Source: Pyrenopolyporus hunteri
Lineage: Eukaryota > Ascomycota > Sordariomycetes > Xylariales > Hypoxylaceae
DNA length: 64,000 nt
Direction: 5' to 3'
Assembly (NCBI GenBank): GCA_902806595.1
Contig: CADCXC010000012.1
Span: 806,001-870,000 of the forward strand
How positions within the stretch are numbered: the first letter of the stretch is position 1; each line of letters starts with the position of its first letter. The notes under the pieces are model-generated. The model ran no database searches. It was not told the DNA's origin and saw only the letters and a program-made list of their open reading frames with translations. A program made the position numbers and the translations under genes. Positions 34,761-46,855 of the stretch are shown here, piece by piece.

Positions 34761-34811
34761 GATAGACGACCATTCTTTCCACAACCAACCCCTTGATCGC
34801 AATCAGTCACA

Positions 34812-35869
34812 ATGGTAAGTATTGGATCGCCTCTCTACCCGTGTCGACTCCATATTCTCCATATCCATCCTCCATCGAGACATTTCATTTGAGTAGCTAA
34901 CAATTCGACTCCCAGGCGATCAAGCACAACAACCAGATTCAGCACAACCGTACGTCCGACCGACGCCCATTCCCAAGCCATGAATCGCACGATCATGCCT
35001 TAGACTACGCTTGGCCGGTGGTATTGACCAGGTATACACAGATTTCCGAAAGGATTGGCAGCGCCGGGTCCGAACCCACTTCGACCAGGTATGAAGACGA
35101 ACTCGCTCACAACTTTGACGATGAAGTGATGGAAACGATATTCTAACTATGAATTGGGGAAATGCTGTAGCCGACCAAGAAGATCCGACGCCGCTCTCTA
35201 CGTCGTGCTAAGGCTGCCGCCGTCGCTCCCCGACCTGTCGACAAGTTGAGACCCGTCGTCCGATGCCCGACTATTAAATACAACCGCCGCGTTCGTGCCG
35301 GACGTGGCTTCACTCTAGCTGAGTTGAAGGTACATATCCCTCCTAGAAATTCCCTATGCCCTTCGCGCTGGGGACTCGTCCGCTCGTTCCTGCGTTTTCC
35401 GGGCGTGATTACCGCCACTTCGAAGCTATTCTCGCATCCGAGCCGAGTATTTCTGACATATATATAGGAAGCCGGCATCCCCCGCCTCGTCGCCCCCACC
35501 GTCGGTATCGCCGTCGACTACCGCCGACAGAATCTCAGCGAAGAGTCACTCGCTGCTAATGTCGCCCGCCTTAAGGCCTACAAGGCCCGATTGATCGTCT
35601 TCCCCCGCAAGGGCGCCAAGCACCCTAAGGCTGGTGACAGCAAGGATATCGACCTCAGCAATACCGAGACCGTTTCCACCGTTGGATCCGCCCTCCCCAT
35701 CGTGCCCGTGGGTGAAGGTATCTCAGAGATCCAGAAGAGCGAGATGCCCAAGCCGATCGAGGGTGGTGCTTACGCGAAGCTTCGCAAGGCGAGAAGTGAC
35801 GCGAGACTGCAAGGCGTGCGAGAGAAGCGAGCCAGGGAGAAGGCGGAGGCGGAGGCTAACAAGAAATAG
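34812..35869 (+). CDS. RPL13: 60S ribosomal protein eL13
   Basis: Cytoplasmic large-subunit ribosomal protein. Five exons, 34812-34814, 34916-34949, 35042-35088, 35171-35329 and 35468-35869, give 214 aa. Exon 1 is only the ATG, followed at once by GTAAGT, an arrangement common in ribosomal-protein genes. Joined exons read MAIKHNNQIQHN, then HFRKDWQRRVRTHFDQP, TKKIRRRSLRRAKAAA, CPTIKYNRRVRAGRGFTL and EAGIPRLVAPTVGIAVDYRR, which is the eL13 pattern without gaps. The C-terminus is a Lys/Arg/Glu-rich helix. Four introns (101, 92, 82 and 138 bp) have GTAAGT, GTACGT, GTATGA and GTACAT donors. The promoter holds a telobox-like element and an inverted octamer. Confidence 0.97.
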
Positions 35870-36326
35870 GTTAGAGGGCTCGCACGGGAGTACGGACGGC
35901 ATTCTTAGGGTTCTGCTTTCGTTGTGTTGTTGGTCGGTCATGGCGGGTTGGCTTCCGGATTCTGTGTAGCCAGGAGAGAACAGATATCATCACTCTCTCG
36001 CCGCGCAACAAGGCCGAAGCATTATTGCATCTTCCGGTTTACTCTAGGTCGTTCTCAATGGAAAAAAATGAATGGACATGCTCTACACGTTCCCGAGGCA
36101 CCGTACCTGAAGTAATCCATTTCGCACATTGAAAAAGAAAAAAAAAATGGTATGAAGTCCAGCACCAATTTTGACCCGAGGCCCCAGGTAATTGATCCCA
36201 TCCACCGGAATCTAGATTCCGAACGCTTCCACTGGTATAGCAATCCAGAGCTAGCCATCTAACTATAACTCGCAAAGTCTACGGGGACGTTCACATCGGC
36301 CTCCCCCCGATAGACATAGTCGTCCC
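35870..36326. other. Convergent intergenic region
   Basis: Spacer between convergent eL13 and SmgGDS-like genes. Apart from an A-rich stretch (36134-36147) nothing is recognised. Confidence 0.5.
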
Positions 36327-38717
36327 TTACGATTCCTCGGTCCTATCACTGAGAACTAGCTTCCCACCCGTCACCAGTAGCTGGCTGAATGTGCTGCTGA
36401 CCGAAGGGGGAAGGTCGTCTGGGCACCGCTTTAATAGTTCCCCAATCAATACCAAACCGTTCTCTCGGTCTACCTTAGTTATAGTCTTGTTCCTTGCCAA
36501 GTCTACTTGTTGCGGTTCGAGCTGACCCAGCTCGCCTTCTACCGTCGAAAGATTCATCACAGCTCCCTCTAATAAATTGCTATCCGTGCCTGACGCTACC
36601 GGGAGCTCGGGTATCTTCTCCCCCGTAACAGCCTCGGCGAGTACACCGGCTAGGTCAGAGTGCTGCCGTATTAAACGCGTTACGACGGCAACCCCCTCAA
36701 CGGAGCGCGCCATCAGCGCCAGCACGAACCACAACTCCGACCGCAGGACGGGGAACTTGGTCTGCAAACCGAGGTACGCCAACATGTCCGCCAGCGCGGT
36801 ATGTTTACCGTAGAAATCATGTAGCAACGACTCGGCTTCTGTCTTGGAAAGGGACGAGGTTGACGACTCGGGTAAGAGCGAAGAACCGGGAGGGTTCTCG
36901 GAATGTAGTACTCGACAGACGTTGGCTACAGCGCGGGCAGTTTCCATCTTGATAGGCTCGTGATCTGCTTTCCGGTGTAGCTCAGCCAACTGATGTAAAC
37001 CTGTCTGCCCTTGCGCATCTGAGTGCGCACAGACACGCCGTACGTTTGCGGGGCAGTTAACGAAAAGGAGACGCGCGAGTGACACGGCGTCGAATTGAAC
37101 CTGCGGCTGCGTATCAAGATTCCATATACGAGGCAGAACGTTAGGATCTAGGAGCCCCGCGCCGCCCAACACAGCCTTGTTCCTTGCAGGGATAGCTAGG
37201 TTCTTAAGGAAACCAAGGATGGAGTGCAGCAGCTGAGCATCTGTTGCTGAGTCGGAGGATAAGATAGTGATTAGTGGCTTATGAACTGACATCTCTTGCA
37301 CTAGGGTGCTGCTCGAGGAGTCGGAACGGGCAAGGTTACCCAAAGCCAAACAAGCCGCGGCCTGAAGTTGCGTGCTACGAGAGGAGGAAATCCAGAGGAG
37401 CAACAAGTTGACCAGAGAACCATCTAATGAGCATAGAGAGATGAACCGCGAATTAGCTGATAGGTCCGCCAAAGCCTTCATAAATACTAATTGCAGTTGG
37501 TTAAGCTGCGCCTGTTCTTCTGCATCCTCAGGTTTGACCGTCTCGATAGCCTTACGGAAAGCTGCTATGAAGACCTCAATGGCGTTAGGGGTCTCAAGGA
37601 AGATCTCCTGGAGTTGTTGGTGGGAAAGGTATGCCAATGCGGCTGAGCATAGCCCCAGGAAGCCGTCGAGGTCCGGAGAACCCGGCTTGGATGCGTCCAG
37701 GTTTGCTTGAGTAAGAAGAAGATAGGGCGTCTGGGGGTTTATCATGTCGGGCTCGAATTCTTAAAAAAACCAGCTAATTAGCTCCAGCCGCACTCGACCT
37801 AGTCGAGGATTGGATCTCGGGATGGATTTAGCTACCTTGAGTCGCAGAAAGGCCTAATAACTTATAGACTATATTCATAAAAGGCAATGCTTTCTCCTGA
37901 AGCTGACTAGTGGCGACGAGGTCGATTAGATATTTGTTCACGTAGGCTTTAGATGCCGCTGCTTGAGCGGGCTCTAATCAACGTAATGTTAGTAATGGCA
38001 GTACTATTCATGGGTTGCTCTCGACCTCACCGTAATCAACGCATATATTGAAAAGGACGGGTATAGCGAATCGTAGTAGAGAGTCATGTACTAGTAGCTT
38101 AACGAGTTGCGGCAAACAGCCTGAATCAACGACTCGTTGCCGGTTCTCATCTGTGTCTCGTAAGTACCTACCTAGGTATGCGAATGTCGATGAAAGAGAA
38201 AATAGGATAAGAGAGAGGAAAAGAAACCGGAAGGTTAAAGATTAGGTAGGTAGGTAAGGATGCGGACCTTGGTCGGCGCAGGAGTTACCTGCGACTCGGA
38301 GAGCATGAGCTGTGAGATCGGGATCTAGCTCCTCCCCTTTGATTAAAGATAGAAAAAATCCCAGTAAGCCGGATCTCCCAAGTGGTATTCTCCATCGTTC
38401 TGAGGGAAGAGAGGGTTAGCTGGGTTCACTGAAGCGAAAATGGAAGGTTTATATGTATATGTGTGTGTATGTGTGTAGAGGCGCACGACTTTCGGGACGT
38501 ATTGAGACGAGGCTGAGATCGAAGTCTTGATGGAGTCGGAAATTGGTTCACCTTCTCGACTGCCGTTTCCAACTTGCTCTGCTAGAACCTTGAGTTCGGG
38601 AGACCTGGCCTCTTGTAGCTTTTGAGCAGTGGCAAGGACCTGCTTCAGCGCCTCGGTCCTCGACTCTTCATCTTCGGGGATATTCTCGAAGAGGTCCTGG
38701 ATTTCGTCGGGCGTCAT
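36327..38717 (-). CDS. ARM-repeat GTPase regulator, SmgGDS (RAP1GDS1)-like
   Basis: Five exons on the minus strand, 38717-38552, 38399-38268, 38150-38031, 37973-37836 and 37759-36327, give 662 aa with every phase closed. The protein is almost all armadillo-type helices. Early repeats read RWRIPLGRSGLLGFFLSL, HALRVAGNSCAD, ENRQRVVDSGCLPQLVKLL and FAIPVLFNICVDY; later ones include AAACLALGNLARSD and LLHSILGFLKNLAIPARNK, close to the SmgGDS family. Such proteins bind prenylated small GTPases of the Rho/Rap type with a polybasic tail and help nucleotide exchange and trafficking; the fungal counterpart is only inferred. Splicing is essential: the large last exon alone misses the first 185 residues. 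The second intron (38151-38267) contains two pieces of the TACC/TAGG repeat. Confidence 0.85.
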
Positions 38718-40451
38718 GGTCTTAGGCCCATACCAGATTTATTTTCAGTCTGAATCTCAATATAGATACTTAATGAGATAACCACAGGTTACGGGCGTAG
38801 GGTAAACGGCTCGATAATGGTTACGGCTCAGTAGCCGGGGAGTATTATATTAAAAAAGCGAATATAGACTGATGCTTGAAAATGAGCGACTGCGAGGACG
38901 GGCTACCTAGGTACCTACCTAGATAATTAGGTATAGCAGGTACCTACCCACCTAGGTACCTGTCTAACCGAATATCACCACCTAAATACATATATCAAAT
39001 ACACTATATAATACAAGTGAAACTAACCGGCTTTGGATAGTAGCGGGGCGAACGGCACGCGCCAGCCCCACCTGGCTTCAGCTCTCCCCCTTCCCCGGTA
39101 AGCATATCCCAAGTACCCAAGTACCTACATAGGTACCTACCTACCTAGGTACCTAGGTAACCCAGAAATCTTATCCCGGCCTCAAGATCTCTTGCCTGCT
39201 AGTCACATACTCACACTACCTAATCGACCTATGCAAGACGAGAATTCGCAAACAAGCGTCCAACATATAATATAACCTAATCGACACCTTAGGCGAGACT
39301 GCGGAGCCAGCTGCTCATCATTCCTAAAAAAAAAATTCTGGTCGAAATCCCGTTCAGGAGCGTAGGTAGGCAGTTAACACCTTACTTTATAGTATCTTGA
39401 AGGACTTGTGAGATTTCCACCTCCGCAGACGGCCTCGTCCCTATTATCTACCTACCTACCACCTAAGTATCTGCCTTCGTTTCATGGCCACGGTCGTGTG
39501 GTATGTGAACCGTATGGCATCACATAGATCAAGATTATTCATATTAAATTACGAGGCCAACCAACGCACTGGTGGCCTGTCGGATAGGATGGCTAGGACT
39601 ATCACGTCGAGGAAGCGTAATCTAGAAATCTCCTTGCACAATCGCGAATAACGGTATTACACCCTCTGCTCTTATCCTATTATATATATGTATATTGAAA
39701 TATACCATTACTGTTTGTCCCCGGCTATGATCTCCGGCGGACCTCGACGTTATCGCTTTTCAATATAGAGTACATAAGAGCGTTTAATAGTCCTAGGAAC
39801 TGCTCAAACACGCGGGTGGTGCGGCCCTATCCACCCGATGTATGAGATGTCGGATCCCGCCGCGAGTGCCCGCTTCGCTCCGTGCCTAGGTAACTATACG
39901 AAACCGCTATAAGTATGTAGCAACCTATCCTCCTAGGATATAATTTCAGCAGGAAGTTTAATCTAGGACCTGTCTCTGGGTACCCTACCTCCTATCTTAG
40001 GGTGGCTTGCCTTCTCCTTCTCTTCACTCGTATGGTCCTCGGACGATCTGGCAAATAGTACGTGTGCATTTAGCCTCATTCATGTCTGCTAACTTGAACG
40101 GCAGTAATAACGCTTCCTGACACGAGTTCAACGATCCGCATGTTTCGGTGTTGGCCTGAGTCATACCTTGTAATCTCCGCCGGCTCTGATGTGCGACACA
40201 AACAACACAATGTTAGAGCAAATGCATTCATCTCGCGTCCTGGCATACTTTTCCCTCAGTGCTCGTGTCACTGATATCGGCCGTGACCTCAAATTGAAAT
40301 GTTCCGCTTATCTAAAAGGCGGTCGGGAATCTGCGTTGAGTAAAATTAGCTTATGGCATTATAAAGAAAGAAATCCCATCTGCCTGGCTTAGCAGCATGG
40401 TCATCTACCTACATCCCGCCACACCTCGTCCTCTGGAGTTACTAGTCCACC
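38718..40451. repeat. Gene-free 1.7 kb rich in TACC/TAGG palindromes
   Basis: Dense palindromic clusters at 38905-38965, 39110-39160 and 39440-39470, with pieces to 39480. Around 39300-40440 there is ordinary sequence. The last 50 bp before 40452 look like a normal 5' leader. A frame at 40189-40392 has no recognised motif and is not called. Confidence 0.75.
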
Positions 40452-41166
40452 ATGGCCATATACTGGCTTCTGTCGCTCGCTTGTTTTCTAGAATCCTACG
40501 TAGCCGCACAGGGCTATTCGGATGGCGACCTCACAGATCAAACTATTACCAAGAGTGTCACTGAAACAGTCACAAAATATCTATCACAATGCCAAGTTAT
40601 GCCTACTTCTCTCGACGTCCCAGATATAACGCTACCCGGCACCATCACACTTACAAGCACGCTCCAAGCCACACTGTCGGTCATAGTACAAGCAAATGTA
40701 ACTGATGCCTCGGCCACCGCTCCTGCGAATTCCGGCTCGTCACAACTGATTACTACTTCACACACCTTAAACCTATCCCACGCTTCCTCTTCAGTAGCTG
40801 GTAGTGTTCGTTCAGGATTAAACTTCTCCTTAGCCATTTCTAATGCCACCAAGGCCCCTTGCTCGACAGCGACAGGTGACATAACCCGCCGATCCCTTTC
40901 ACCTTAATCACGAATTAACGAATCTAACGCATGCTATAATAGTTATTATCCCCATTACTTCCGTCGTCTCGAGTACCCTCACACCGACAGCTACTCGTAG
41001 TATGCCCCCAATCACCTTCATCCATAGCACATCCTCTGTAGTAGCAACCGCGTCTCTGAGCCAAGTGCCAATCAGCGAATCATCCAAGATGAAGATAACT
41101 ACAGTTATGCGGAGCGTCCTGGGAGCGTCAGGGATGGCTATTATACTAGTTACGGGTTTTCTATAA
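40452..41166 (+). CDS. GPI-anchored S/T-rich cell-surface protein
   Basis: Two exons, 40452-40875 and 40943-41166, joined across a 67-bp intron (GTGACA...TAATAG, branch CTAAC), give 215 aa. There is a signal peptide of about 19 residues, then a Ser/Thr-rich body with several N-glycosylation sites (NVT, NLS, NFS, NAT) and only two cysteines. The C-terminus is SSKMKITTVMRSVLGASG followed by a hydrophobic end MAIILVTGFL, a good GPI-attachment signal. Without the splice, the protein would end in RRSLSP and lack the anchor. No known domain. It is probably a minor cell-wall protein. Confidence 0.75.
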
Positions 41167-42827
41167 TAATAATACCACTTAAGACGAAGGAGGCATTAAG
41201 CCGTTTTCTCTTGGGCCTTACGGGACACCTAATCGGTCCTAGACATCAGTTGTCACCCTGCTTAGATTCCCCGCGATAGTATTTATACCATTCAGTGCGA
41301 TAATTATGGCACTGATGTCGACCATACCTAACGGAGTCTTCTTAATTTTGTCAAAAAAATATTCCCGCGTCAGTCCCCCAAATAGAATCGTTATTGAGGC
41401 TAGTTGAGAAGAAATAGCTCGGCCAGATATAAGTTAATACGTCTTGGATATCAGGTGGTGGGGGGAGATAGAGCCGGTGGGCTAAGAGGTAAATGTATTG
41501 CTATCGCAAGCCAGATATAACCTAGGGGTGAATAATTCGAAACTGTCGCTGTGTTATAAATGAAAGGGGCCAAGGCAAAGGTCTCATGCTTTAGGGCACG
41601 CCATATATATGAGTCTCTTCCTGGGGCTGGTATGTGTCAAGTTATGGACATACGAGGCCCCATATGTCACTTTATCCTTACCCACCATGTAAGGTATCTA
41701 GGCTTTCCGCCCGGTTAGTTCGAATAGCTCGTGCAGAAAGGGGGTTATATCCCTTACCGTGTGGTTGGCCTTGTGGCAGCTATGCTATTTCTCCTCATAT
41801 TCAATATGGTGTTCGTCCGTCTTTGTTGCGACGTATTACCAATCTCAGCATATGGAATTACTTAGACATACAGGTACTTGACTTGTCTGTTCGTCTGACA
41901 GCTAGCACAACTGCCAAGATTCCTCGAAGAGACTTCTAAATTCGCTATAATCTGATTTTGCATCTAATCTATATTGAAGTCCGGAGCTTTGTGTCTTGAT
42001 GTATTTGAACCTCCTACACCTTCACCGAGAAAAAGAAGAGAGGGACGAGGAGCCGAGACGTTAAGTTGCGAAGTCTAATAGTTAAGTACCTGGGTAGATA
42101 GGTACGTTGAGCTAAGAGATTTTAAAGGGAATCAACTTGAGTTACATAAGGCATAGATTGACGCCTTTTACCTACCGAGGGCTGCGAGGTCCCTCCCTAA
42201 GCAAGTATTATAAAATACTCTTTGATCCCTCCCGTCGTTCGTAGTTTTGAAAATATATACTGTTGCCTATAGCTGCTTACTTTTATTTCCTGTCATGTTT
42301 TATTACATTAACTGATTACATTAAAAAGTAAAAAGACGGGCTCCTTCGTAATCAAGCGAGCGCCCGCTCCTAGCAGATGCGAATTCCGTGTTAGGTATTT
42401 TGCTTCTTATAAGCATACATGTACAATAAGTAATGATGCTTACATGCATATACTACTCTGCTGAGCCGACATATGCGTTTTGGCCCGCGTTACATGTAGG
42501 CGCCGTCGCGAAACTGTGTACAATACGTAGTACCTACCTAGGTACATGTAGGCGTAGTATAGCGCTGAATACCCCAGTCTGAATAGGTAGGTAGGTACAT
42601 ACATACGTACCTGGGTACCTAGACTTTTCAATGATTTAATCGACTTCTCGACGACAAGATCGCGTTATCTTCCAACACAAACACCTACATACGCCTACAC
42701 TCCCGTCAAGTCGTTCCTTTGATCACGCACCTCGATTTTCATCCTTGCGCCCTTAGGCTTCGCCTTCCGACTCTCCCATCATTATCACCTCGTCCGGTCT
42801 CTCGTACGCCTTTGTATTGCAGCCATC
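41167..42827. other. Gene-free 1.7 kb
   Basis: Frames such as 41634-41939 open on GTG and show no motif. TACC/TAGG pieces lie at 42085-42105 and a clear cluster at 42530-42622. The sequence near 42720-42827 is pyrimidine-rich and probably the DPM3 promoter and leader. Confidence 0.6.
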
Positions 42828-43322
42828 ATGACGCGCGCGCAACAGACTATCTCTATCGGCCTCCTGGTCACCTCCGTACGTCAATCGACCATGGCGTTCC
42901 TCAATTGCCCTCAATTCTACCATATATTGTCGTGATGCTTACTGACGCCTCGTTACAGCTATACCTCGCCTTGTATCTGCAGCTAGTCCCCCTCCCTAAG
43001 CTGGTGCAGACCGAGATTGTTCCCGTTGTACGTCGAGTTCCATTCCTCCTAATCCGTATCGACTTTACCTCCCCTTTCGGCTCGGGGTAAACCCGTCATC
43101 TTGTATGAATAGAAAACGAATGAGATACGGTGTGACTTACATTCTTCCAAAACAAACCAGCTCCCCTTCTGGGCCCTCGTCTCCTTCGGCGCATACCTGC
43201 TCTTCCGCCTTGGCTGGAATGTCATGACCTTCAACGACGTGCCTGAGGCTCACAAGGAGCTCACGGCCGAGATCGAGCTGGCTAAGGCGGACCTCCGACG
43301 CCTCGGCGTCGATGTGGATTGA
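42828..43322 (+). CDS. DPM3: Dolichol-phosphate mannosyltransferase subunit 3 (DPM3)
   Basis: Small ER membrane subunit that anchors and stabilises the catalytic Dpm1 in the enzyme making dolichol-phosphate-mannose for N-glycans, O-mannose and GPI anchors. Three exons, 42828-42875, 42959-43027 and 43161-43322, give 92 aa, the usual size. Introns are 83 bp and 133 bp, both with GTACGT donors. The first helix spans the exon 1/2 junction (ISIGLLVTS then LYLALYL), the second is LPFWALVSFGAYLLFRLGW, and a short charged coiled-coil tail (FNDVPEAHKELTAEIELAKA and DLRRLGVDVD) faces the cytosol, as in other DPM3 proteins. All three exons are needed; the last alone would have no first helix. Confidence 0.93.
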
Positions 43323-43922
43323 TGGATTGATAAACGGTCGTCCGAAGAATTTGTATGATGGATTGGAAGAATCGTGAGGAGTAGAAGCCGGAAAATCATG
43401 CGTCAAGTACCTACCCGGCCATTCGGTTTAGGTTAACATGTGCGGAAACCCTACACAACAAGGCAGGGAGACCGTCTCAACCCTCACTCAAGACTAGGAT
43501 CATTGGGCGACGGTTCGTCGGATCGTCTTCGGCGACTGTTACTGCCTTACTTTCCCAGGAACTGCATCAGAATTACGAGGAGCACGCATTGAGTTTGACG
43601 CCTTGTAGCTTCTTTAATTTCTTTGTGATTCCCTCCCTAGCTTTTAGACCTGATATAGCTCTTATGTCTAAACCTATCAGGGTCGGACGTATTATAGACT
43701 ACAACGACGGATTCATATTCCAAGAGCGAGCTCGAAATCTAGACCAAAGTATCGAATGAAGAGCGTGTTAACCGAACCCGATCGAGTACGACCGCTACCT
43801 AGTTCTCCCGGGTTGAATCTACGTCCGAAAGTGTCGCCCCGTATCCCCGTATCCTCGCATATGTGTAAGATAATCGGATTGGTTGGCCCAAGTTGACGCC
43901 TTGCGTATGAGGTATCGCAGCC
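43323..43922. other. Convergent intergenic region
   Basis: Spacer of 0.6 kb between convergent DPM3 and the next gene. Nothing recognised. Confidence 0.5.
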
Positions 43923-46031
43923 TCACATTTCTCCGACTAATAACGCTACGACGATCTTTAAAGCCTCCAGCGGATCCTTGTTCTCCTGAATTAGCTTATC
44001 AAACATACCCGGTATACCTGTTAAGCTGCCTCCTGTATCGCGACTGTGCCCTATTGAGAGTTAGATTAGTTACATACGTAGCGTAACCCCCCGACTGGGT
44101 TTCGACTTACACTTGGCCGGAGCTCTAAGCAATAGCCCTATTTTGCTCCGCGCTTCTCCCGTCCAATCGAAATCGATACGCCATTGAACACGGACACTCG
44201 GAACCTCTGCTGGATCATCGTGGTTGGCCAGTTCTAGATCTAGATTCGTTCTTCCTAGATGGGGGAGCAGATCAGCTTTGGTGAGGTCTGTCTTCTCGGA
44301 CTGTTCTTCAGGCTCGTCATCGTCTTCGTCGTCATTGTCCATTGCTGTAGCTGGCCGGCCACGACCCTTCCTCTTTGGCCCCCTCCTTATCGCCTTGGTG
44401 CACCTCGCCAACCTTTCGCTATTTCCCATATCTCTCTTCACGGCGCACCAGAAACGAGCGCGCTTGGTCGCAGCGCGGAGCCATTCACCCATAGCCCAGG
44501 CAATGACGCTGACATTCCTCGTCAGGGCACTAGTGCCCGTACCTCGAAGGACCTGTTCTACGAAGGGTCCCAGTTCCCCTGCTGCGGACGGCTCGAGACG
44601 CGGCACTCTTAATTCTGATATGGATAGCGACTTGGTGTTCACGAGCATTTCGATCTTCGCAGCAAATAAACCGGGTGGTGTCGAGGAGGCTGAAATAACG
44701 TGCTTTTGTACGAGCGGGCTCGAATTTGTCGTATCGACACGAGGCACCATCGAGACGGTAGATGTGAAAGTCAGGGGGGTAAAGACTTGGAGATACGGTA
44801 GCTCTTCTTCCGCTGCCATAGGCGTGGGGTGGTGCGATACGGGGAGCTTCTCAGCGCCTTCCATAGCATCTTGTTCTGGGGGCGCGAATAAAGATGGAAG
44901 CGAAGGGGTCGTTTTGCTGAAGGGAAGGAATGATATAGGGTTTGACGCTGCTTCGAGCCAGTCCTGTGTTGGATCGAGAGCTACTTCCTTTCTAGGCGAA
45001 AGGACGTGTCGACTGAGCAAGTCGAGGAGAGGTCCCTCTTCTTCTGGACTCCTTAGCGCCGCAGTATCACGCTTTGCTTGTTGTCGTTGATATAAGCGGT
45101 CATTCTCACGGGTAGCTAGTTCCAGATCCAGTTTCAAGCGAGCGACTTCAGCAAGCAGCGAGTCTCGAAGTGCTTTCCTTTCGACTAATGGATCAGGTTC
45201 TGCGACACTTCGAACGGGGTGTGATTTTCTCCTCTTTTTCCGATTTCTCGGTTGCGCTCTTAACGTCCCCTCCGCGGTTTGAGATGGAGACTCTTCGCGA
45301 GCGGATTCGCTGGCTAATTCTGAAGGACGAAGGGGAGGCTGTTTTAGCGGAGAACTCTTGATCCTCTCTGCTAGAGCCCTACTCCTTCTTGGTCGTTTGG
45401 TAGGCGTGTTATGAATCCCCGTAGGAGAGGTTTGAACTGAGAAAGGGTCAGATATCCCCTGTTGTGTTGGCGTAGGTGGTAACTCTGGTTCTTCCAGCAT
45501 AGTCTCCGCAGGAGGCGGAGAACGTCGGAGTGCTCGACCTCTAAAGGGATTAACAAGCTCTTCCTCTTCTGTAGGGGGCGGAGGTAATGGACGTGGCGAA
45601 GGCTTATTCGGGGTTCTTCGAGGCTTGGAGGCCATAGCTCCTGTGGTGCGTCGGACGGGACTTCGTGGTTGCTCTGCTGAGGCAGATTGCACTTGTTGGT
45701 TTTCGCGGCCGTGTGTTCCTATATCTTCTCCTCCTTGCCCGGCGCCCAAGTGCCTCGGAAAGAATGCGCCGCTTCCGTCGCGTAGTGGATAGTCGGCTTC
45801 CGACGTAGCAGGCGCATCGTTCGAAGATCGGGTTCTAGAGGCATTCCTGCGTTCTAAGATCTCGGGATTTGATCGCGCGAGGCTAGCTTTGGTTGGGGAG
45901 GCAAATGATGGAATCTGTCGTCGCGAAGGCCGTGCGACTGGTTCATTGGGAAGCGTAGGCGTATTTGAAGCGCCTATGGGAACGTTCGTCGTGGGCGACG
46001 TCTTGCGGCGCTTCGGAGCTGAAGAGTCCAT
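43923..46031 (-). CDS. Disordered/coiled-coil nuclear protein, possible CENP-O-like kinetochore subunit
   Basis: Two exons on the minus strand, 46031-44111 and 44050-43923, with a 60-bp intron (GTAAGT...AATAG, branch CTAAC), give 682 aa. Residues 1-270 are basic and Ser/Pro-rich with SFASPTKASLARSNPEIL. A coiled coil follows (about 280-315, LRDSLLAEVARLKLDLELA). The folded C-terminal half has LQVFTPLTFTSTVS, AAKIEMLVNTKSLSISELRV and GPFVEQVLR, resembling RWD-type strands, then an acidic loop DNDDEDDDEPEE, and an end read only after splicing: PAKWHSRDTGGSLTGIPGMF and a final helix. This layout fits Mal2/Mcm21 (CENP-O) of the inner kinetochore, but I could not verify that; another nuclear scaffold is possible. 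A long open frame on the opposite strand (44224-45090) is a shadow. Confidence 0.7.
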
Positions 46032-46855
46032 CGAATCACTTAAATCGCTTCCTTTGTTAAACCATGTTGTTCCTAATCATATATCGATCTCATGGACTTG
46101 ACATGGACGAGCCTAGCCTCGTAGGCTCCGAACCTGGACCCGAATTTGCACAGTGTTGACGTGTAATCGGGTATAGTTCGACCACCGCTGGTTTGGCACG
46201 AAGCGTGTTAATGTACACGAATTGGTGTGTCCTAAAAGGTTACCTTAGGAACGTTTTTATTCCGGAGACCCAATTGGACTGGAAATGCTTGAAAGTAGCC
46301 TTCTTGATATAGATACCGGTATGTACCTCGAATTTGTCGTTAACGCTGTAGGAATAGGTATCTACTTTACAAGACGCGTTTAAAGTTGGATTCGTCGATG
46401 TTGACGCGCCAAGAGGGTCTATGCTGCTTCTTATCTTATCAGTTCCGGGTTTCTTGAATACCTAGATGTACTTTAAGTACCTAGTACCTAGGTAGGTACC
46501 CGGGCGGCAACCTAACATCACCATCTACCTATATACACGTGACCCCACAAAGCTGCTGTACCTGCGGCTTAATTTACCCCCTTTCGTCCCTTTGCCCCCC
46601 ACTCCCAACTTCGACTTGCCGATGACGTTAGGCCTAGCTTTAAACCGAAAAATAAAAAGAGAAAGAAAAACAACGGAAGGAAAAAAAGAGAGGAAAGAGG
46701 AAAAGGGAAAAGGGGAAAGAAAAAAAAAGAGAGAGAGAAGAAACTTGTTGCTTCCCCCTCCTTCATTTGTTCGTCGTTCTGCTTAGCACTTCTAAAGGCC
46801 AACTTCAGCTTCCTCTTTCTCTTACCACGGCTTACAAGGCGTACTTGAATCTTTC
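46032..46855. other. Divergent intergenic region with polypurine tract
   Basis: Between divergent genes. TACC/TAGG pieces lie at about 46470-46502. A purine-only-like tract (AAAGAGAAAG type, about 46651-46742) runs up to 110 bp before the next start codon. Confidence 0.6.
46651..46742. repeat. Polypurine tract
   Basis: About 90 bases nearly all A or G on the plus strand, with short AGAGAG and GGGAAAAGG units. Such tracts can exclude nucleosomes or form triplex DNA. Upstream of the oxidoreductase-like gene. Confidence 0.8.

Larger units (their letters stand above)
33604..34811. other. Divergent intergenic region with tRNA and TACC repeats
   Basis: Holds tRNA-Lys (33817-33916), an ATTCTCAAAAA triplet repeat just beside it (33783-33810, probably the tRNA terminator T-tracts on the minus strand), TACC/TAGG clusters at 34370-34400 and 34440-34530, and the eL13 promoter motifs. 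No further protein gene was recognised. Confidence 0.65.

Noticed and set aside
34804..34811. HomolD-like CAGTCACA box at eL13
   Set aside because: It abuts the start codon, so it cannot act as a core promoter element upstream of the transcription start; the match is probably chance.
41634..41939. 101-aa frame between the GPI protein and DPM3
   Set aside because: It opens on GTG, lacks any domain and shows no splice logic with neighbours.
44224..45090. 288-aa open frame on the plus strand
   Set aside because: Exactly antisense to the long exon of the possible CENP-O-like gene, whose frame has coiled-coil and ordered segments; the plus-strand frame is Ser/Arg-rich without motifs.
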